A stretch of DNA of 64,000 nucleotides from Elgaria multicarinata webbii (taxonomy: Eukaryota > Chordata > Lepidosauria > Squamata > Anguidae): contig NC_086183.1 of NCBI RefSeq assembly GCF_023053635.1, forward strand, positions 33,089,501-33,153,500, written 5' to 3'. The notes under the pieces were generated by a model. The model was not told the DNA's origin, did not search any database, and saw only the letters and a list, made by a program, of their open reading frames with translations. Both the position numbers and the translations under genes were made by a program. This document shows positions 10,911 to 61,860 of the stretch, one piece after another (position 1 is the first letter of the stretch; each line of letters starts with the position of its first letter).

Positions 10911-11224
10911 TGTATTGCCCCAGCCAAGGGGAATGTTCACCTCGATTCCTCCCCTCCTCAATCTCTCTTTTTTAGGACCTGGGATTGGGCTCTCGGTCTG
11001 GGGGAGGGGGCGGATGTTCATGCCTCAGCTGTGACACCCCCATCCTTAAAACACAGCTTTAATCCAGAAGGTGTTGGGGTTGCTTCCCCAGACAGAAGCA
11101 AGGAACAGGAAAGAAATGTGCAGCCAAACAAACCATATATGAGATGATCTCTGCATTAATTAATCTGGAAGAATTCACCATCAAGTAATGCAAGTTAGAA
11201 TAAACACATCTTTTAAATTTGGCT

Positions 11225-11345
11225 TTTTTAATGCTTATGGTTCTAAGATTGTTTTTAATGTTTGTCTTTATCATTCATCTATTGGAATTTTGTAAAGTAC
11301 CTTGGTTGGTTCGTTCAGAAAGGCAGTATAGAAATGCCATCCGTT
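11225..11345 (+). mobile_element. Old LINE 3' tail (L2-like)
   Basis: T-rich run, then TGTAAAGTACCTTGG and AGGCAGTATAGAAATG, resembling an L2 tail without its terminal repeat. Stretch 11546-12160 after it shows only diverged repeat-like sequence and no gene. Confidence 0.5.
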
Positions 11346-11512
11346 TAGAATCTCACAAATCAAAACAGGAAATTTATAATATACCTATATTTCGAAATAT
11401 AACATAGCAGCTCTAGGGTGTGAACTGGTTCATACATACGCAATTACCTGCATGTCAACTAGAGACAAAATGCCTCCATGCCCCCTCTTGAGGCTTATCT
11501 TCTAGAACCTAC

Positions 11513-11544
11513 ACACACACTCACTCACTCACTCACTCACTCAC
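11513..11544. repeat. (ACTC)n with CA start
   Basis: CACACACACTCACTCACTCA type tetranucleotide repeat. Confidence 0.9.
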
Positions 11545-12164
11545 CCTGGGAGGGAAATTAACAAGAATGACACATTCTAGCAACCCAGACTGCAATTTAA
11601 ACAAGGCATCCCAAAGAAAGACTTAAAAGAGGGACACAGTGACCTAGTATGCACAGAAAACTAACTCATGGTTTATTTAACCCATGGCTTGTTGGATTCT
11701 GGGTTGTCGTGATGTGTGAACGCAGCTGCACTGACCACGAACAATCCAGAAAGAGAACCCACATGTAACAAGTAACTATGGTTTAAACCCCTACCTACCC
11801 CACCAAATTAGACACAGGAAGCTGTCCAAAATAAAGTGGAAGCAGGGGGCGGAGAATGTTGAGACATGATTATGAAGTAGTTGGCTATTGCAAATTTTGC
11901 CTATTTTATTCCCCCTGGTTTGGCTTTTTCCCAGCCCCTGAAATCATACTTAGCTTTGCCCTCCCTGCCTTGTGGGATTTTAACAGGCACTGATGATGCT
12001 TAACCTCTAGCAATGGGGGGGGGGCAAAGGCTCAGTGAATCTGGAAATACAACCCTCTGATTCAGAACGCTGCTCCCCAAACTCTGTCTCTTGGGGACTC
12101 TCAGATAAATGCACTCTGCACTTGCGCAGGGGCCATTTCATCTGTTCTTACTTCTTCACTTCAG

Positions 12165-12265
12165 AACAGCCTTCCTTAGCCTGAGCCCCTCCAGATGTGT
12201 TGGACCATAACGCAGATCATCCCTGGTCGAACACATCTGGACAGGGCCAATCTGGGGAAGGCTCA
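12165..12265. mobile_element. hAT-type MITE, diverged
   Basis: CAGCCTTCCTTAGCCTGAGC, CCTCCAGATGTGTTGGACC, then ACACATCTGGACAGGG and GGGGAAGGCT: both ends recognisable, centre eroded. Confidence 0.7.
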
Positions 12266-12830
12266 GACCCTGGCAGGGCACAAATGAAGCCCCGAGCTCC
12301 GCCCAGGTGCTTTGAATCCCATCTTCACAACCTTAATGGCTAGAAACTTAAAACCAAAAAACCCACATCCCCAAACGTACAGATTCCAGTGTGCCAGATG
12401 CTGGACCCAATAAATTTTTGCCCTTGCAGGATGCTATTGTGGAACACACACAGATCTGGCAAAAAGCAGTTTGGGAGCAAAATCACTGCTGCACTAAGAA
12501 AACCCACCGATTCTCAAATGATTAGAGATTTCTTACACACACATACACACACACCCCAGGACCTTAATGCCTTTCCCAGGGACACACTTTCTCCTCACCC
12601 CACCCCCAATGCATTTGCCAGACAAAGGTGTCAGAAGCAACAGGAAAGGTGATACAGTGGGGGGGGGGGGACCCAAATTCCTGCCATGTGCCTGCAGGGT
12701 GTGAAATGCAGCCCCTTCGCCCCAGGGGGAGGGCAGCCGAATAGGAGGCACGCTCTTTCACACCTGGACACATGGTGGATGGCCGCAGGGGGCAGCAGCA
12801 GCAGGGGGGGGGACAACCCTAGTGGAGCAA

Positions 12831-12854
12831 CACACACACACACACACACACACT
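12831..12854. repeat. (CA)n microsatellite
   Basis: About twelve CA units; a G12 run lies nearby at 12659-12670. Confidence 0.9.
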
Positions 12855-13439
12855 CAGCATCTGCACATTGACAGTGGCAAAAAGCAGGCCCAAAGCACGT
12901 CTCTTGCCCCAAGCCTGGCCCTTTGGTTAGGAATTATTGGACAAAATGCCCTGGAGCGCTTCCCAAGGAGAGGGAAAGCAAAACGCATGGATCAACAACT
13001 CTGGGGAAAGGTGGGGTGGTGATGGAGAAGTAACCACAGGGATAGGGGCAGTTTCTGGGCAAAGAAAGACTAGAGAGTTTCAGGGCATTTAGCTTTTTTA
13101 AAAAAAAGTCAATGGGGGGAAGTTAGAGAGGTTTATGAGCTTATAAACAGTTTAGTGAGAAAGAGAGATCTTTCTGCCAAACATGGGAAGTACCCAAGTA
13201 AACTGATTAGTGGCTCAGGGCAGTCAGAAGAAAGACCCTAACCCAACACCAGATCTACACCAAGCAGGAAATGACACTTTGAAAACGGTTTGAAAGCTGT
13301 CTATGGAGTGTGTCCTGGGCCCCAACAGTTGTCACTACTGTTACAAAACGTTTTAAAGCAATAGTGTAGATCCTGCCCTAGTTAAAACTGATGCAATAAT
13401 CCACTACATGATGTACCAACGGGAACTAGCTTAGACGGC

Positions 13440-13465
13440 TACACACACACACACACACACACACT
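13440..13465. repeat. (CA)n microsatellite
   Basis: About twelve to thirteen CA units. Confidence 0.9.
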
Positions 13466-13489
13466 AATGGGCTATCAACCTAGGATGGC

Positions 13490-13741
13490 CAAGTTTACAG
13501 AGTACAGTCCTCTTCCTGAAGGCATGCTCCATCTGAAGAGCTGACCTGTCCAATTCTGATTTAAAGCTGTTCAGCAGTGGAGCAGGTGGCCTCAGGGGGT
13601 GGTGGGGTCTCCTTCCCCGGAGGTATTTAAGCAGAGGCTGAATGACCATCTGTCAGGGATGCTGTAGCTGAAGCCTGCAGTGCAGTAATGGTGTTGGGCT
13701 AAATGATCTCTGAGGTATCCCCAAAGCTTTGATTCTATTAA
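13490..13741 (+). mobile_element. CR1-type LINE 3' end
   Basis: GGAGGTATTTAAGCAGAGGC, GACCATCTGTCAGGGATGCT and GTTGGGCTAAATGATC, ending GATTCTATT. The last coding residues and 3' UTR of a CR1 copy, 5'-truncated. Confidence 0.78.
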
Positions 13742-13934
13742 AGATAAAGACCATACAGTTCTATGTTGGAGAGCTCCTGTAGAGTTCTGACTAAAGCCTG
13801 GAGTGGATTCACTGCCCCCTGACATAGGAGCCACCAGCCTCCACTGGAACCAAAGGAACTGTTGCTGATCAACCAAGTAGCAGCAAGATACCCGGCTAAA
13901 CAGGTGGTCACCCGGTCTCCATCTTCCCCTCTAA

Positions 13935-14042
13935 GGAGAGGTACGCTGCATTCTGAATACTCCGCTGAATACATCTGGCTAGTGCTGTCAGAGACAGGGT
14001 GATGGACTATATGGATCCATGTGTGATCCAGCAAAGCTCATC
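13935..14042 (+). mobile_element. CR1-like LINE 3' UTR fragment
   Basis: GCATTCTGAATACTCC and GATGGACTATATGGATCC with TGTGATCCAGCAAAGCTC: a diverged copy of the 3' UTR repeat seen more clearly at 61016-61250. Confidence 0.5.
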
Positions 14043-14520
14043 TGGTGGATGGATCTACTCAGAGTGCACATGCACATGCTGGGCTGTATTCTGCAGCAAT
14101 GAAAAAGGACAGGCCTCTTGGGAAAGCAGCCAACAGTCCTTTCAAACGAACGCATTCAAAAACCAGGCATCGACTCGCTTCCTTCACCATGCTGAGCTGT
14201 AAACAAACATTATTGCTGCATTAAGAACTGGAGATGTCAAAATATTGGCACAGGCAACATGGAGGCAAGAGAGGGGTAATTAATTCCTGATTTAATTCCT
14301 GAAAGGAGGGGGTTATTTGGGGTGGGAGGGTGAGCTAAGAGAGAAAGAGAGAGCTGTAATTTTTTAAAAAGAAAATCTGTGTTTGGCAACAAATGCATCC
14401 AGAGGAGTTCAACTGGTAAATAAATGCTGAGTAGCCCTTACCACAGCAGTATTTTAAAACTGCCTTACGGATGTGTTGGAGTGCAATTCCTATTATCCAC
14501 AGAGATGATGGGAATTGAAG

Positions 14521-14954
14521 TAGGGTGACCATATGCAAAGGAGGACAGGGCTCCTGAAAAGGGAATTTCAGCAGGTGCCATTTGTATGCATGCAGCACCT
14601 GGTGAAATTCTCTCTTCATTGTAACAGTTAAAGCTGCAGGAGCTCTGCTCCCTTTAGCTCAGCCTTCCTCAACCTGGGGCGCTCCAGATGTGTTGGACTA
14701 CAACTCCCAGAATGCCCCAGAATTCTGGGAGATGCAGTCCAACACATCTGGAGCGCCCCAGGTTGAGGAAGGCTGCTTAGCTAGAGTGACCAGATACAGA
14801 AGAAGGCCAGACTCCTACAACTTTAAATGTTGTGATGAAGAGGGAATTTCACCAGGTGCTGCATGCATACAAAATGACACCAGCTGAAATTCCTTTTCAG
14901 TGCAACTGTTAAAAGCTACAGGAGCCCTGTCCTGCTTTTCATAGGGTCACCCTA
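14521..14954. mobile_element. Middle element: TAGGGTGACC hAT MITE
   Basis: Termini TAGGGTGACC and GGTCACCCTA. The flanks are AATTGAAG and AGTTGAAG (7 of 8), the likely target duplication inside the outer MITE. The two halves carry inverted AGGAGGACAGGGCTCC/GGAGCCCTGTCCT and repeated GCACCTGGTGAAATTC modules. Another copy is at 63072-63783. Confidence 0.82.
14660..14775. mobile_element. Innermost palindromic hAT MITE
   Basis: A near-perfect palindrome starting CAGCCTTCCTCAACC, of the same family as 683-812. The flanks CTTTAGCT and CTTAGCTA look like a target duplication with a one-base slip. It lies near the centre of the 14521-14954 element. Confidence 0.85.
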
Positions 14955-15184
14955 AGTTGAAGTCCAACAAGTCTGCAGGGCACCATGTTGGGGAAAGCTG
15001 TTTAAAACGCTCATCATTGCAAACGGATCTCCGGCCCGTCTCTCGCGCAGGCAATGAGTAATAACTTTCTGCAGCATGGCACGATCAGGCCCAGCGGACT
15101 TGCAACTGGACAACGGACAATCCGGACAGTACAGGTGGCAGCGAAATCAGTTTCTTCCAATGATGTGGCAAGTTAGTGCAATGA

Positions 15185-15272
15185 CATTGGATTGTATCCA
15201 ATGTTCATCCTACTTAGAGTAGACCCATTGAAATGATTGGTAAGTTTGACTAACATTGGATACAACCCACTG
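15185..15272. mobile_element. Short palindromic MITE, diverged
   Basis: ATTGGATTGTATCCAATG ... CATTGGATACAACCCAC with a TAGAGTAGACCCATTGAAAT centre. Inverted ends of about 18 bp; family uncertain. Confidence 0.6.
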
Positions 15273-16190
15273 GGCCTGACCGGCAAGCAATTAGGGACTT
15301 AAAAAAAAAAAAAGCTCTATTAAAAACATTTAATGCATTCAAATGACTTCAAACACTAGGCTGTGTCTTGATGTTTTTGTTACGGGTTAACTTACGAGGA
15401 CCCCCACCCTAGGCATGCTTCATGCTCAGCTGTCTCCCCTCCCCTGTTCTCACACCCAGTGAACCCCAGGCATGTGTAACCATTTGCTCTCGCCATCCAT
15501 CCCTGCTTGAAACATTAAGTGGTAAGACAAGTCTCAAACTGCCTCTGAGCGTATGCAGAATGCTTTCCCCTTATCACTAGCCGTAGGTAGCCCTAAACTC
15601 AAGCTGGTAGGCACACCAGAACAGGAAAGTGGAGAGAGACTATCTTGGCTACAAAGTTAACACCAAAAATTCTCTTGAGGCTCAACCCTGTAATTTATGC
15701 CTGAGAAAATAGGGGTGGAAGGAACAACACTGATTTATGAATGAATGGAACACCCTGACTTGTCAGCAGTTTCTGGAGAAGCCCCCCCCCCCCCCCGCCC
15801 AGAGAGAGGGACTCCGATTAGCATGTCCAAAGTGCTGATTTGGTTTTGTGGCACTGACTTTTTTTTTAAAAAAAACAATGCTCCTGGCTGCTGTCCGCAC
15901 TGGGTGTTCCCCAGTAATTTACAACTCTCCTTTTCTCCTTCTGTTTTCTCTGAAATTAGCAAGAACAAAGCTGGGAGACACACAACTGTGAAAACATTCA
16001 AGTGTGGTTCTGTAGCATCTGAGCATGTGCAGACTCCCTCTTTCAATCGGCCTGCAAGCTTGCAGATTTAGAGGCGAAGGATCTCTTTGTTACAGTGTGT
16101 TGTGGTTTCCAGAAATTAACAACAGTGCACGGGATCTGGGCATGGACACATCTTAGATGCTACGGTAGAAGGTGGTACTTTCAAAACCCT
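15273..16190. other. Intergenic stretch, nothing clear
   Basis: Contains an A13 run (15300) and a C14 run (15783-15796). No gene or repeat family recognised. Confidence 0.5.
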
Positions 16191-16194
16191 TAGA

Positions 16195-16292
16195 ACAGCC
16201 TTTTCCCCAACCTGCTGCCCTCCAGATATGTTGGACTGCAGTGCCCATCATCCCATAGCCCACTGTGGATTATGGGAGTTGTTAAGTTTGAC
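16195..16292. mobile_element. hAT-type MITE, diverged
   Basis: CAGCCTTTTCCCCAACCTGC, CCTCCAGATATGTTGGACTG and TGGATTATGGGAGTTG; right end eroded. Confidence 0.65.
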
Positions 16293-17935
16293 ACATCAGG
16301 TAACGGACTGTTGCCTATTGTGCATGCACCACTATCAATGTATACAGTGAATTGGAGAATGGGAGAGAGAGGCCTCAGCCCCAAGGAGTTTACAATCTCA
16401 AGTTTGCTGGTGGGGAGAGAAAAGGAATTGTGTGTGTGTGGGGGGGGGAGCAGAGCTCCAATTGCTTCCTTGCAAACAGAGAGGAAGAGTCAGGGTAGAA
16501 TAGCAAGGGCTTTATAGAAAATGTGGGATTTAAAAGAGGCAGTCTTATGCTAGTATTCCTGGAGCAAGTAGAAATATTCAGCAAATATATGCCACATCTC
16601 CTGAACCAGAAGTGTTGAGGCCGTGCCCCAAACCTGGCCTGCAATGGCAACATCCCCTGCCCTTGACTGGCAGTTATTTGGTGGTTTTAGGGTCTTTTCC
16701 TCATTTTGAAAAGTTGAAATGCCTCTCCGAAGGCAAAAACATGCCGTTATTTTTTGTATTTTGTCCCGGGGGGGGGGGGCTTTGCCCCGCCCACCATTGG
16801 AAGGGGGCCCCTGGGCACTTCTCCAAAAAAGAATTTGTCTGAAAGATTTTCAACACCCCTGCTGATAGTTAAAACGGTATTAATCCCTACATTACAAATA
16901 TGGGAACGTGAGAACGTGGCTTGCTTGTAGTTCTGGAACCAAGGGGGCCCACAGCTTACTTTCCGTACCACAAAGTGGAAATCGACAGGTGCTGGTGGTC
17001 CAAGCCTGCCACACTTATTCCAAGAGGCCGCAAACTGAGGAGAGAGGCATCTCGCTCGGATGCAGGGGCAGGAGGCTAAGCAAGGAGACAGGCCCACATT
17101 CTTGCTCCAAGCATGAATGGAAGGAAACACCAGGATTTCTGTCTCCGCCTTGTCTGCTGCCAGCAGCGTGGGGAACGGAGACACATTAGGAAAGGGCGAA
17201 AACTGTGTTTTCTGAGCAATAAAAAGCAATTTCCACCAAGTTTAGATTCTACACACCCCAGCTGCAACTGATAATTGCAGACAATATTGTCCCACCGTCT
17301 TCCTGCTATTGAGAGCCTAGAAAGCCAAACCTCATCTTTTGATTTTACAATTTATCTTTCTGACATACAATATCCCACCCTTCCTCCAAGGTGTGTTTGA
17401 CAAAAAAGCTCAGCATCAATTGCCACAAGCCGAAGGCGGAATGATGCACAAAGAAAATGGTGTAATGTACCTGAAGATACTTAAAATACGTATCATTTCT
17501 TCTGCTTCCAAAAGTCTGAGGGACATTGCCCTGTTCTGCAATCTAGCCTTTTCAGTATTTTTTGAGATTTCACCAGCTATTACCCAAGGTATGAGAGAAA
17601 TGTTTTGGGTATCTACATATTAAATTTCAGTATGGCCTTGATTGTCCTTTATACAAACCTGTGAATCATCTTCTAACCTTTCATGGACAAGAACTTAGCG
17701 AGGGGGCAGCGCTTGCGAAAATGTTTCAAACTGGCTTGACCGCACTAAGAACACTTGGGCGTCACTCTCCCTCTGACGGGTGGCTGAGAAGCATTATGGC
17801 ACTTTCAAACACAGAGAAGAAAGAACAAGTCTTCCAGGTTGTCCAAGGCATTCTGGTTCAGTATTTCACAACTGTAGAGCGAACACAGCCACACGTACAG
17901 AGTCCTCTCTGAAGTTTTGTTGTATCACCATCCTG
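16293..17935. other. Intergenic stretch, nothing clear
   Basis: Open frames here (for example 16747-17229 on the minus strand) match no family I know. Poly-G runs occur at 16441 and 16768. A fragment near 16370 (CCCCAAGGAGTTTACAATCT) resembles an interspersed repeat. No exon recognised. Confidence 0.45.
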
Positions 17936-17939
17936 CTGC

Positions 17940-18362
17940 CCTAGAATCATAGAATAGCAAAGTTGGAAGGGGCCTACAAGGTCATCGAGTCCAACCCCCT
18001 GCTCAATGCAGGAATCCACCCTAAAGCATCCCTGACAGATGCTTGTCCAGCTGCCTCTTGAAGGCCTCTAGTGTGGGAGAGCCCACCACCTCCCTAGGGA
18101 ACTGGTTCCATTGTCGTACTGCTCTAACAGTCAGGAAGTTTTTCCTGTTGTCCAGCCGGAATCTGGCTTCCTGTATCTTGAGCCCGTTATTCCGTGTCCT
18201 GCACTCTGGGAGGATTGAGAAGAGATCCTGGCCCTCCTCTGTGTGACCACCTTTCAAGTATTTGAAGAGTGCTATCATGTCTCTCCTCAATCTTCTCTTC
18301 TCCAGGCTAAACCTGCCCAGTTCTTTCAGTCTCTCTTCATAGGGCTTTGTTTCCAGACCCCT
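17940..18362 (-). mobile_element. CR1 LINE 3' end
   Basis: Minus-strand frame holds [40 protein letters not shown] and [20 protein letters not shown], then LDKHLSGML and the CR1 3' UTR ending in ATTCTATGATT-like sequence at 17945. 5'-truncated. Confidence 0.93.
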
Positions 18363-18734
18363 GACCCCTAACCCCGTTTCCCCATGGCTTTCACACCTGC
18401 CACCAACCAGCATGAAAAAGATGCATTCTTTGGAAGCCTCAAGGGAACGTCTCTCAGTTATGTTAGCTTGGCAGCAGGAATAGCAAGCTGCTGGAACAGC
18501 CCTCCATTTAGCAGCCTCTTCTGCTAGAAGCACCTGCTTAGTGCACAACGCAGGTTGGCCTCTTCCAAACATGGGATCTTGGTGGGATAGCGAGGGGGTT
18601 GGCCCAGCTCGTCACATTCCCTGACCCCCTTCTCCAAGTGATGCCCTTTGCCTGGCCTTTCTGCTTATCCTGGTGCCATGTCCCCCCAGGAGCGGATGTG
18701 CAAACTTTCCTTTGGACATCTGTCAGAGAACCTC

Positions 18735-18845
18735 AGTGGCAGCCTTCTCCAACTTGATGCCCTCCAGATGTGTTGGGAGTACAACTCTAAGGCTGGGGCA
18801 TGCTGGGAGTTGCAGTCAAGCACAGCTGGAGGGCACCCGGATGGG
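18735..18845. mobile_element. hAT-type MITE
   Basis: GCAGCCTTCTCCAACTTGAT, CCTCCAGATGTGTTGGGAGT, ATGCTGGGAGTTGCAGTC and CAGCTGGAGGGCACC: both inverted halves present, moderately diverged. Confidence 0.75.
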
Positions 18846-19324
18846 AACGCTTCTCTGTGCATTGTGGGAAATCATGGGGAATGCTCTTGGGCAGTCACTT
18901 CAAGTAGGTCCAAAGACCCTTGGGCCTCAGGAAACTCTCTTGAGAACTTAACAAGTTTGCCCCAGAACAGATGAGGGCAGACGTTTGAACTGGATCTGCC
19001 GGTAGATCGTTGCAGTAAATGAGCAAGGATTTCTGACTACCCGTTGTTTTAACAGCAGCAACCAAAACCCTCCCTACCGCCAAAATTAGGCTGCTAGAAT
19101 CCGATTTGTAGTAACTCAGATACGGATTTGTATTTGTGCACACTCTTAAACGTATAGGCACCAACACGCCATATTGCACCTGGCTCCAACTGGTGGACCC
19201 AATTAAAGGGGGGGGGGGAGGAAGCACACCTGTCCGAGAACACAAGCTCTCTTCAAAGAACACGCTGCCGTGAAGCAATGCATTTCAGGAAGAACCCCCT
19301 TCCCCTCCTTGTCTCTTCTCAGGA

Positions 19325-19490
19325 GGTCACCCTCTATTAGGAACACAGGGAGCTGCCTTATAGTAGCCCAGGCGTGCCTCCATGGCTCTTCAGGTTCTGG
19401 AAGGCCCTTTTCAACTGGAGATGCCAGGACCTCCCACCTGCACAGCAAGGCCTCTACCATCACCGGGCCTGGTAGGAGCAAATCCCATAG
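19325..19490 (-). mobile_element. tRNA-derived SINE, minus orientation
   Basis: GAACACAGGGAGCTGCCTTA at the left is the SINE tail and CCAGGACCTCCCACCTGC with AAGGCCTCTACCATCACCGG is the tRNA-like head in reverse. The Pol III boxes are mutated. Confidence 0.65.
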
Positions 19491-21039
19491 TTGAACTAAG
19501 TGCTGTGTGTGAAATCCCTCCGTGATCTTCTCATTGAGACCCACCCCCAGCAGTGTCCAGGAACACCTCGGAAAACTTTTAACCTTGTGGCAGCAACATC
19601 CACAGCCGTTTTATTCTCAAACTTCCCCCCCAATGCACTCTGAAATGCGCCTCTCACAGCTTCTCTGCAACTAAACCAGGAAGGCTAGGGGGTGGGGAGG
19701 GGTGGGGAGAGAAGTGGGAGACAGAACAGCAGGCGGAGGGTGAGGTAATGTCAAAAGGTCCAGGAAACGGATTCATTATACACACCAAACAGGAAGCAAT
19801 GAGACAAGACCTTGGCAACTCTGGGATTTATTTATTTATTTGAGGCGGGGGGAGGGGGAAGGAGGCGTCCTTATGAGAGAAGCTGTATTAGAACTAGCAG
19901 CCTTCCCAGCCCAAGAGTCGAGGCAGGTGCTGCTCAAAGCAGGTGTCGGAGTGCATGTCCAGGAACCGGCCGGGTTTATTCCGGGAGACGCTTTCGAGAG
20001 CATCTCCAAGACCTGACACTCGTTCCATGCCTGTTCTTTGACACACCAGTCCTGGGGCTCAGGGTGCCCGCTGACCTCCCCTCCCAAGGTCAGTTACCTG
20101 TGCCTCCCACTCCCCTAATCTTTCTGCCCACCCACCCACATACGTGTATTTCTCTGCTATTCTCAGTCAGCGCAATTCCTCGTGACTTTGCTAGCGACTG
20201 TATAGGCACAGAATCCCAAGAGGAAATTGGGCAGGAGGGAATTTAAGCACGGGGAGTTACTCCAAAGCAGGTGGCTGGCAGGATGACGCCGAATGACCAT
20301 AAGCCTGCAGAGCTGGGCATCCTCAGCAGGCACGGCTTACCATGTGCTTAACTACTGACAACGGATTATTCCCATGGCTCACAACAGCCGTTCCAAATAT
20401 TAGAACTAGTTTAGGATAGCCAGCTTGGAAGGCGCCCTTCTCCCCACCCAGCCTCAGATCACCTACTCTTACAGCGCAGAGAGAAATCCGCCCCCTTCTT
20501 CCTGTTTTTTTGGAAGCAAAGAAAGGGAATTATCAGTGCCACATAACCTTGCTGTTAAAAAGCATCCAGGAGGGGATGCAGACGTCCTTCCAGGCTGACG
20601 TCCTGTTTATGCTCTAAACACTCATGTGTTTGCTCTCCCCCTGCAAACCCCCCTCAGCTGTTTAGCCCTCTCCTGTTCCCCTCCTCAGCATGTCCGGCTT
20701 AGACAGCCTGGAAATGCATTTTCTTTGGGGGAGGGAGAAGAGAAAGGGGGGGGGGAGTGTGGGAAAGATCTGGAATCGGTTCCTGTCGGGAAATGTCTCT
20801 CTCCCCCACCCCCCACGTACATTCTTTCTAAGAAGAATAAGGTAGGAAAGGAAAAGGAGACTGCAGCAAGTAGTGGGTTCTGGTTGCCCTGGAAAAAAAG
20901 AAAGACCACAGAAGGGAAATGCCCGTGACTCACCGGGCTGGAACTGCGGTAATTGCAGAAGCAAGATTTGGGCTGTACCACGCAGGCCTACAAAGATGCT
21001 GGGAGGCTGATCTTGCCTTTAGATGCTTGCAGTTTGCAG
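19491..21039. other. Intergenic stretch, nothing clear
   Basis: No exon or known repeat recognised apart from a TTTA run at 19828 and short C/G homopolymers near 19207 and 20745. Confidence 0.45.
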
Positions 21040-21276
21040 GACACGGAATAACGGGCTGAAGTTACAGGAAGCCAGATTCCTGACTGTTAGAGCAGTACAT
21101 CAATGGAACCAGTTACTTAGGGAGGTGGTGGGCTCTCCCACCCTAGAGACCTTCAAGAGGCAGCTGGACAACCCTCAGTCAGGGATGCTTTAAGACGGAT
21201 TCCTGCATTGAGCAGGGGGTTGGACTCGATGGCCTTAGAGGCCCCTTCCAACTCTACTATTCTATGATTCTATGAT
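21040..21276 (+). mobile_element. CR1 LINE 3' end
   Basis: GTTAGAGCAGTACATCAATG, GGTGGTGGGCTCTCCCACCC and AGAGGCAGCTGGACAACC, then GGGGGTTGGACTCGATGGCC and the terminus CTATTCTATGATTCTATGA. A typical 5'-truncated CR1. Confidence 0.93.
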
Positions 21277-22332
21277 AAGTTTACAAACACTACCTGCTTT
21301 GCCTGCATAATATCTGGTACACTATTGTGCCCATTACAGAGTTGAGGAAATGGAAGCGAGCCCTCACCTGCGAGATTTCAGCTCTGCCACCCTACACCCA
21401 AAGCAATGTAGAGCCAACCTGGGCATTTGCGCAAGAGCACTGGTACTTTTGAAGGCAGGGGTGAACAATTACGTTGCCTTCCACGTATTAAGTGCAGGGT
21501 GGGTTTTAGCCAGATACCCCAGCTCCAAAAAAGGAGGGGGGAGGGAACGTTGCTTGAAGGCAGGAATGTGAAGTTCCTTTCCCCCTTCTAACAGCCATAT
21601 TTGGGGTGGAAGCGGTACACTTGCTGGTTTTAGAGGTTTCTCACCCAATTCTTTATCTTTTGGAGCTCTGTGCCGGTGTGCACACAGCTGCAAACCCGTG
21701 TTCTTTCTCTTGAGGTAGGTGTGTTTGCCAACGCAAGCTCAAGTCTTCAGGATGCTGAATTTCCCATGCTCAGTATAATACTGCAGTTGAACAGCGAATT
21801 ATCTACACTATCCATGCAGAGCAGGGCAGTCCCAGACACCAGTAAAAAAAGTCTACTCCGCAGGACTGGATTTTCTACCACTGACATTTGGGGTGGGGTG
21901 GGGGTGGGGGTGAATCACGCCAGTTGCAAAAAGTTGCTGCATAGCGCAGCGGAAGCAAAACACCTTCAGACCACTCCGTGCTCTTTCTCTAGAAGGGCCC
22001 GGTCCTCTCCGCTTTCCCCACCCAATATATTCCAGCTGGCTTTCTTTCCTGTTTACATCCGACTCTGGACTCAGGATGAAGACTAGAGCGGACTTTCCTG
22101 CATCAAGATGTGGAGGGCGGGGGAAAGGCGGAGCTTGAGCTCTGCTCTACTCGACATTGCACTGGAAACTCTGCCCACCTTCGCACAGGCAGCTTTTCCA
22201 CCGGCAGAACGTGGAGATTCAAACCCACCCACCTCCCCATCCACTGGGGCCTCACGGCTCTTTACGCCCCTCTCCTCACTTGCGGGAAAGCCCGGATTGA
22301 CAGGGCAGAAGCCGTCACTATAAAGATGACCA

Positions 22333-22338
22333 TTTATT
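22333..22338 (-). terminator. TIMM50 poly(A) signal
   Basis: AATAAA on the minus strand, about 475 nt after the TIMM50 stop. It is the first canonical hexamer downstream of the stop, so the 3' UTR probably ends near 22310-22320. Not confirmed by transcript data. Confidence 0.65.
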
Positions 22339-22814
22339 TGAGAGAACATCCAACATTCATTTCCGTTCACCCCAACAGAGTAGCAAACTGGTCTCAAATC
22401 TGAGAGAACATGATAACGGTGTGTGAAAAAGTGATCCGGAAGCAACCGAGGAGCAGGCCCCACCCTGGCTCTCCCCTTCCCTGGCTCTGATGAGGAGGCG
22501 GCGCACTTCCTTGGCTACCCAGAGAGGAGGTTGCTCTCGAGGCCACCAGAGAGTCCACTCTGGAAAAACGTTTGGGAAAGGGCGCTGCACACAGCTGCCT
22601 CGGTCGTGGAGGGGATATTGCTGCTGGAGTTTAAGCGGAGGGTGAGAGTGGGCCAGCTCTTGCGCCCCGATCCGTGTCACCTTTGGGCCAAAGTCTACGC
22701 CCCCCGTGCGTTCACTGCCTTCTCCGGGGGGGGGGCACCGTTCCCACCACCAGGCACTGGAACGGCTGAGAAGTCCACTTGTGGGCGGCAGGGCTGTGCT
22801 GGGAAGCGTCACGG

Positions 22815-61860
<39,046 letters not shown>

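Larger units (their letters stand above)
14461..15000. mobile_element. Outer hAT-type MITE of a three-level nest
   Basis: TTTAAAAC flanks both ends (14453-14460 and 15001-15008), an exact 8-bp target duplication. The halves (GATGTGTTGGAGTGCAATTC ... GATGGGAATTGAAG and TTGAAGTCCAACAAG ... GGGGAAAGCTG) belong to the common CAGCCTTCCC MITE family and are split by the insertion at 14521-14954. Confidence 0.82.

Noticed and set aside
14521-14954. Tc1/mariner assignment from the TA at each end
   Set aside because: The 8-bp duplications here and at 63064-63071/63784-63791 fit hAT; the TA belongs to the TAGGG termini.
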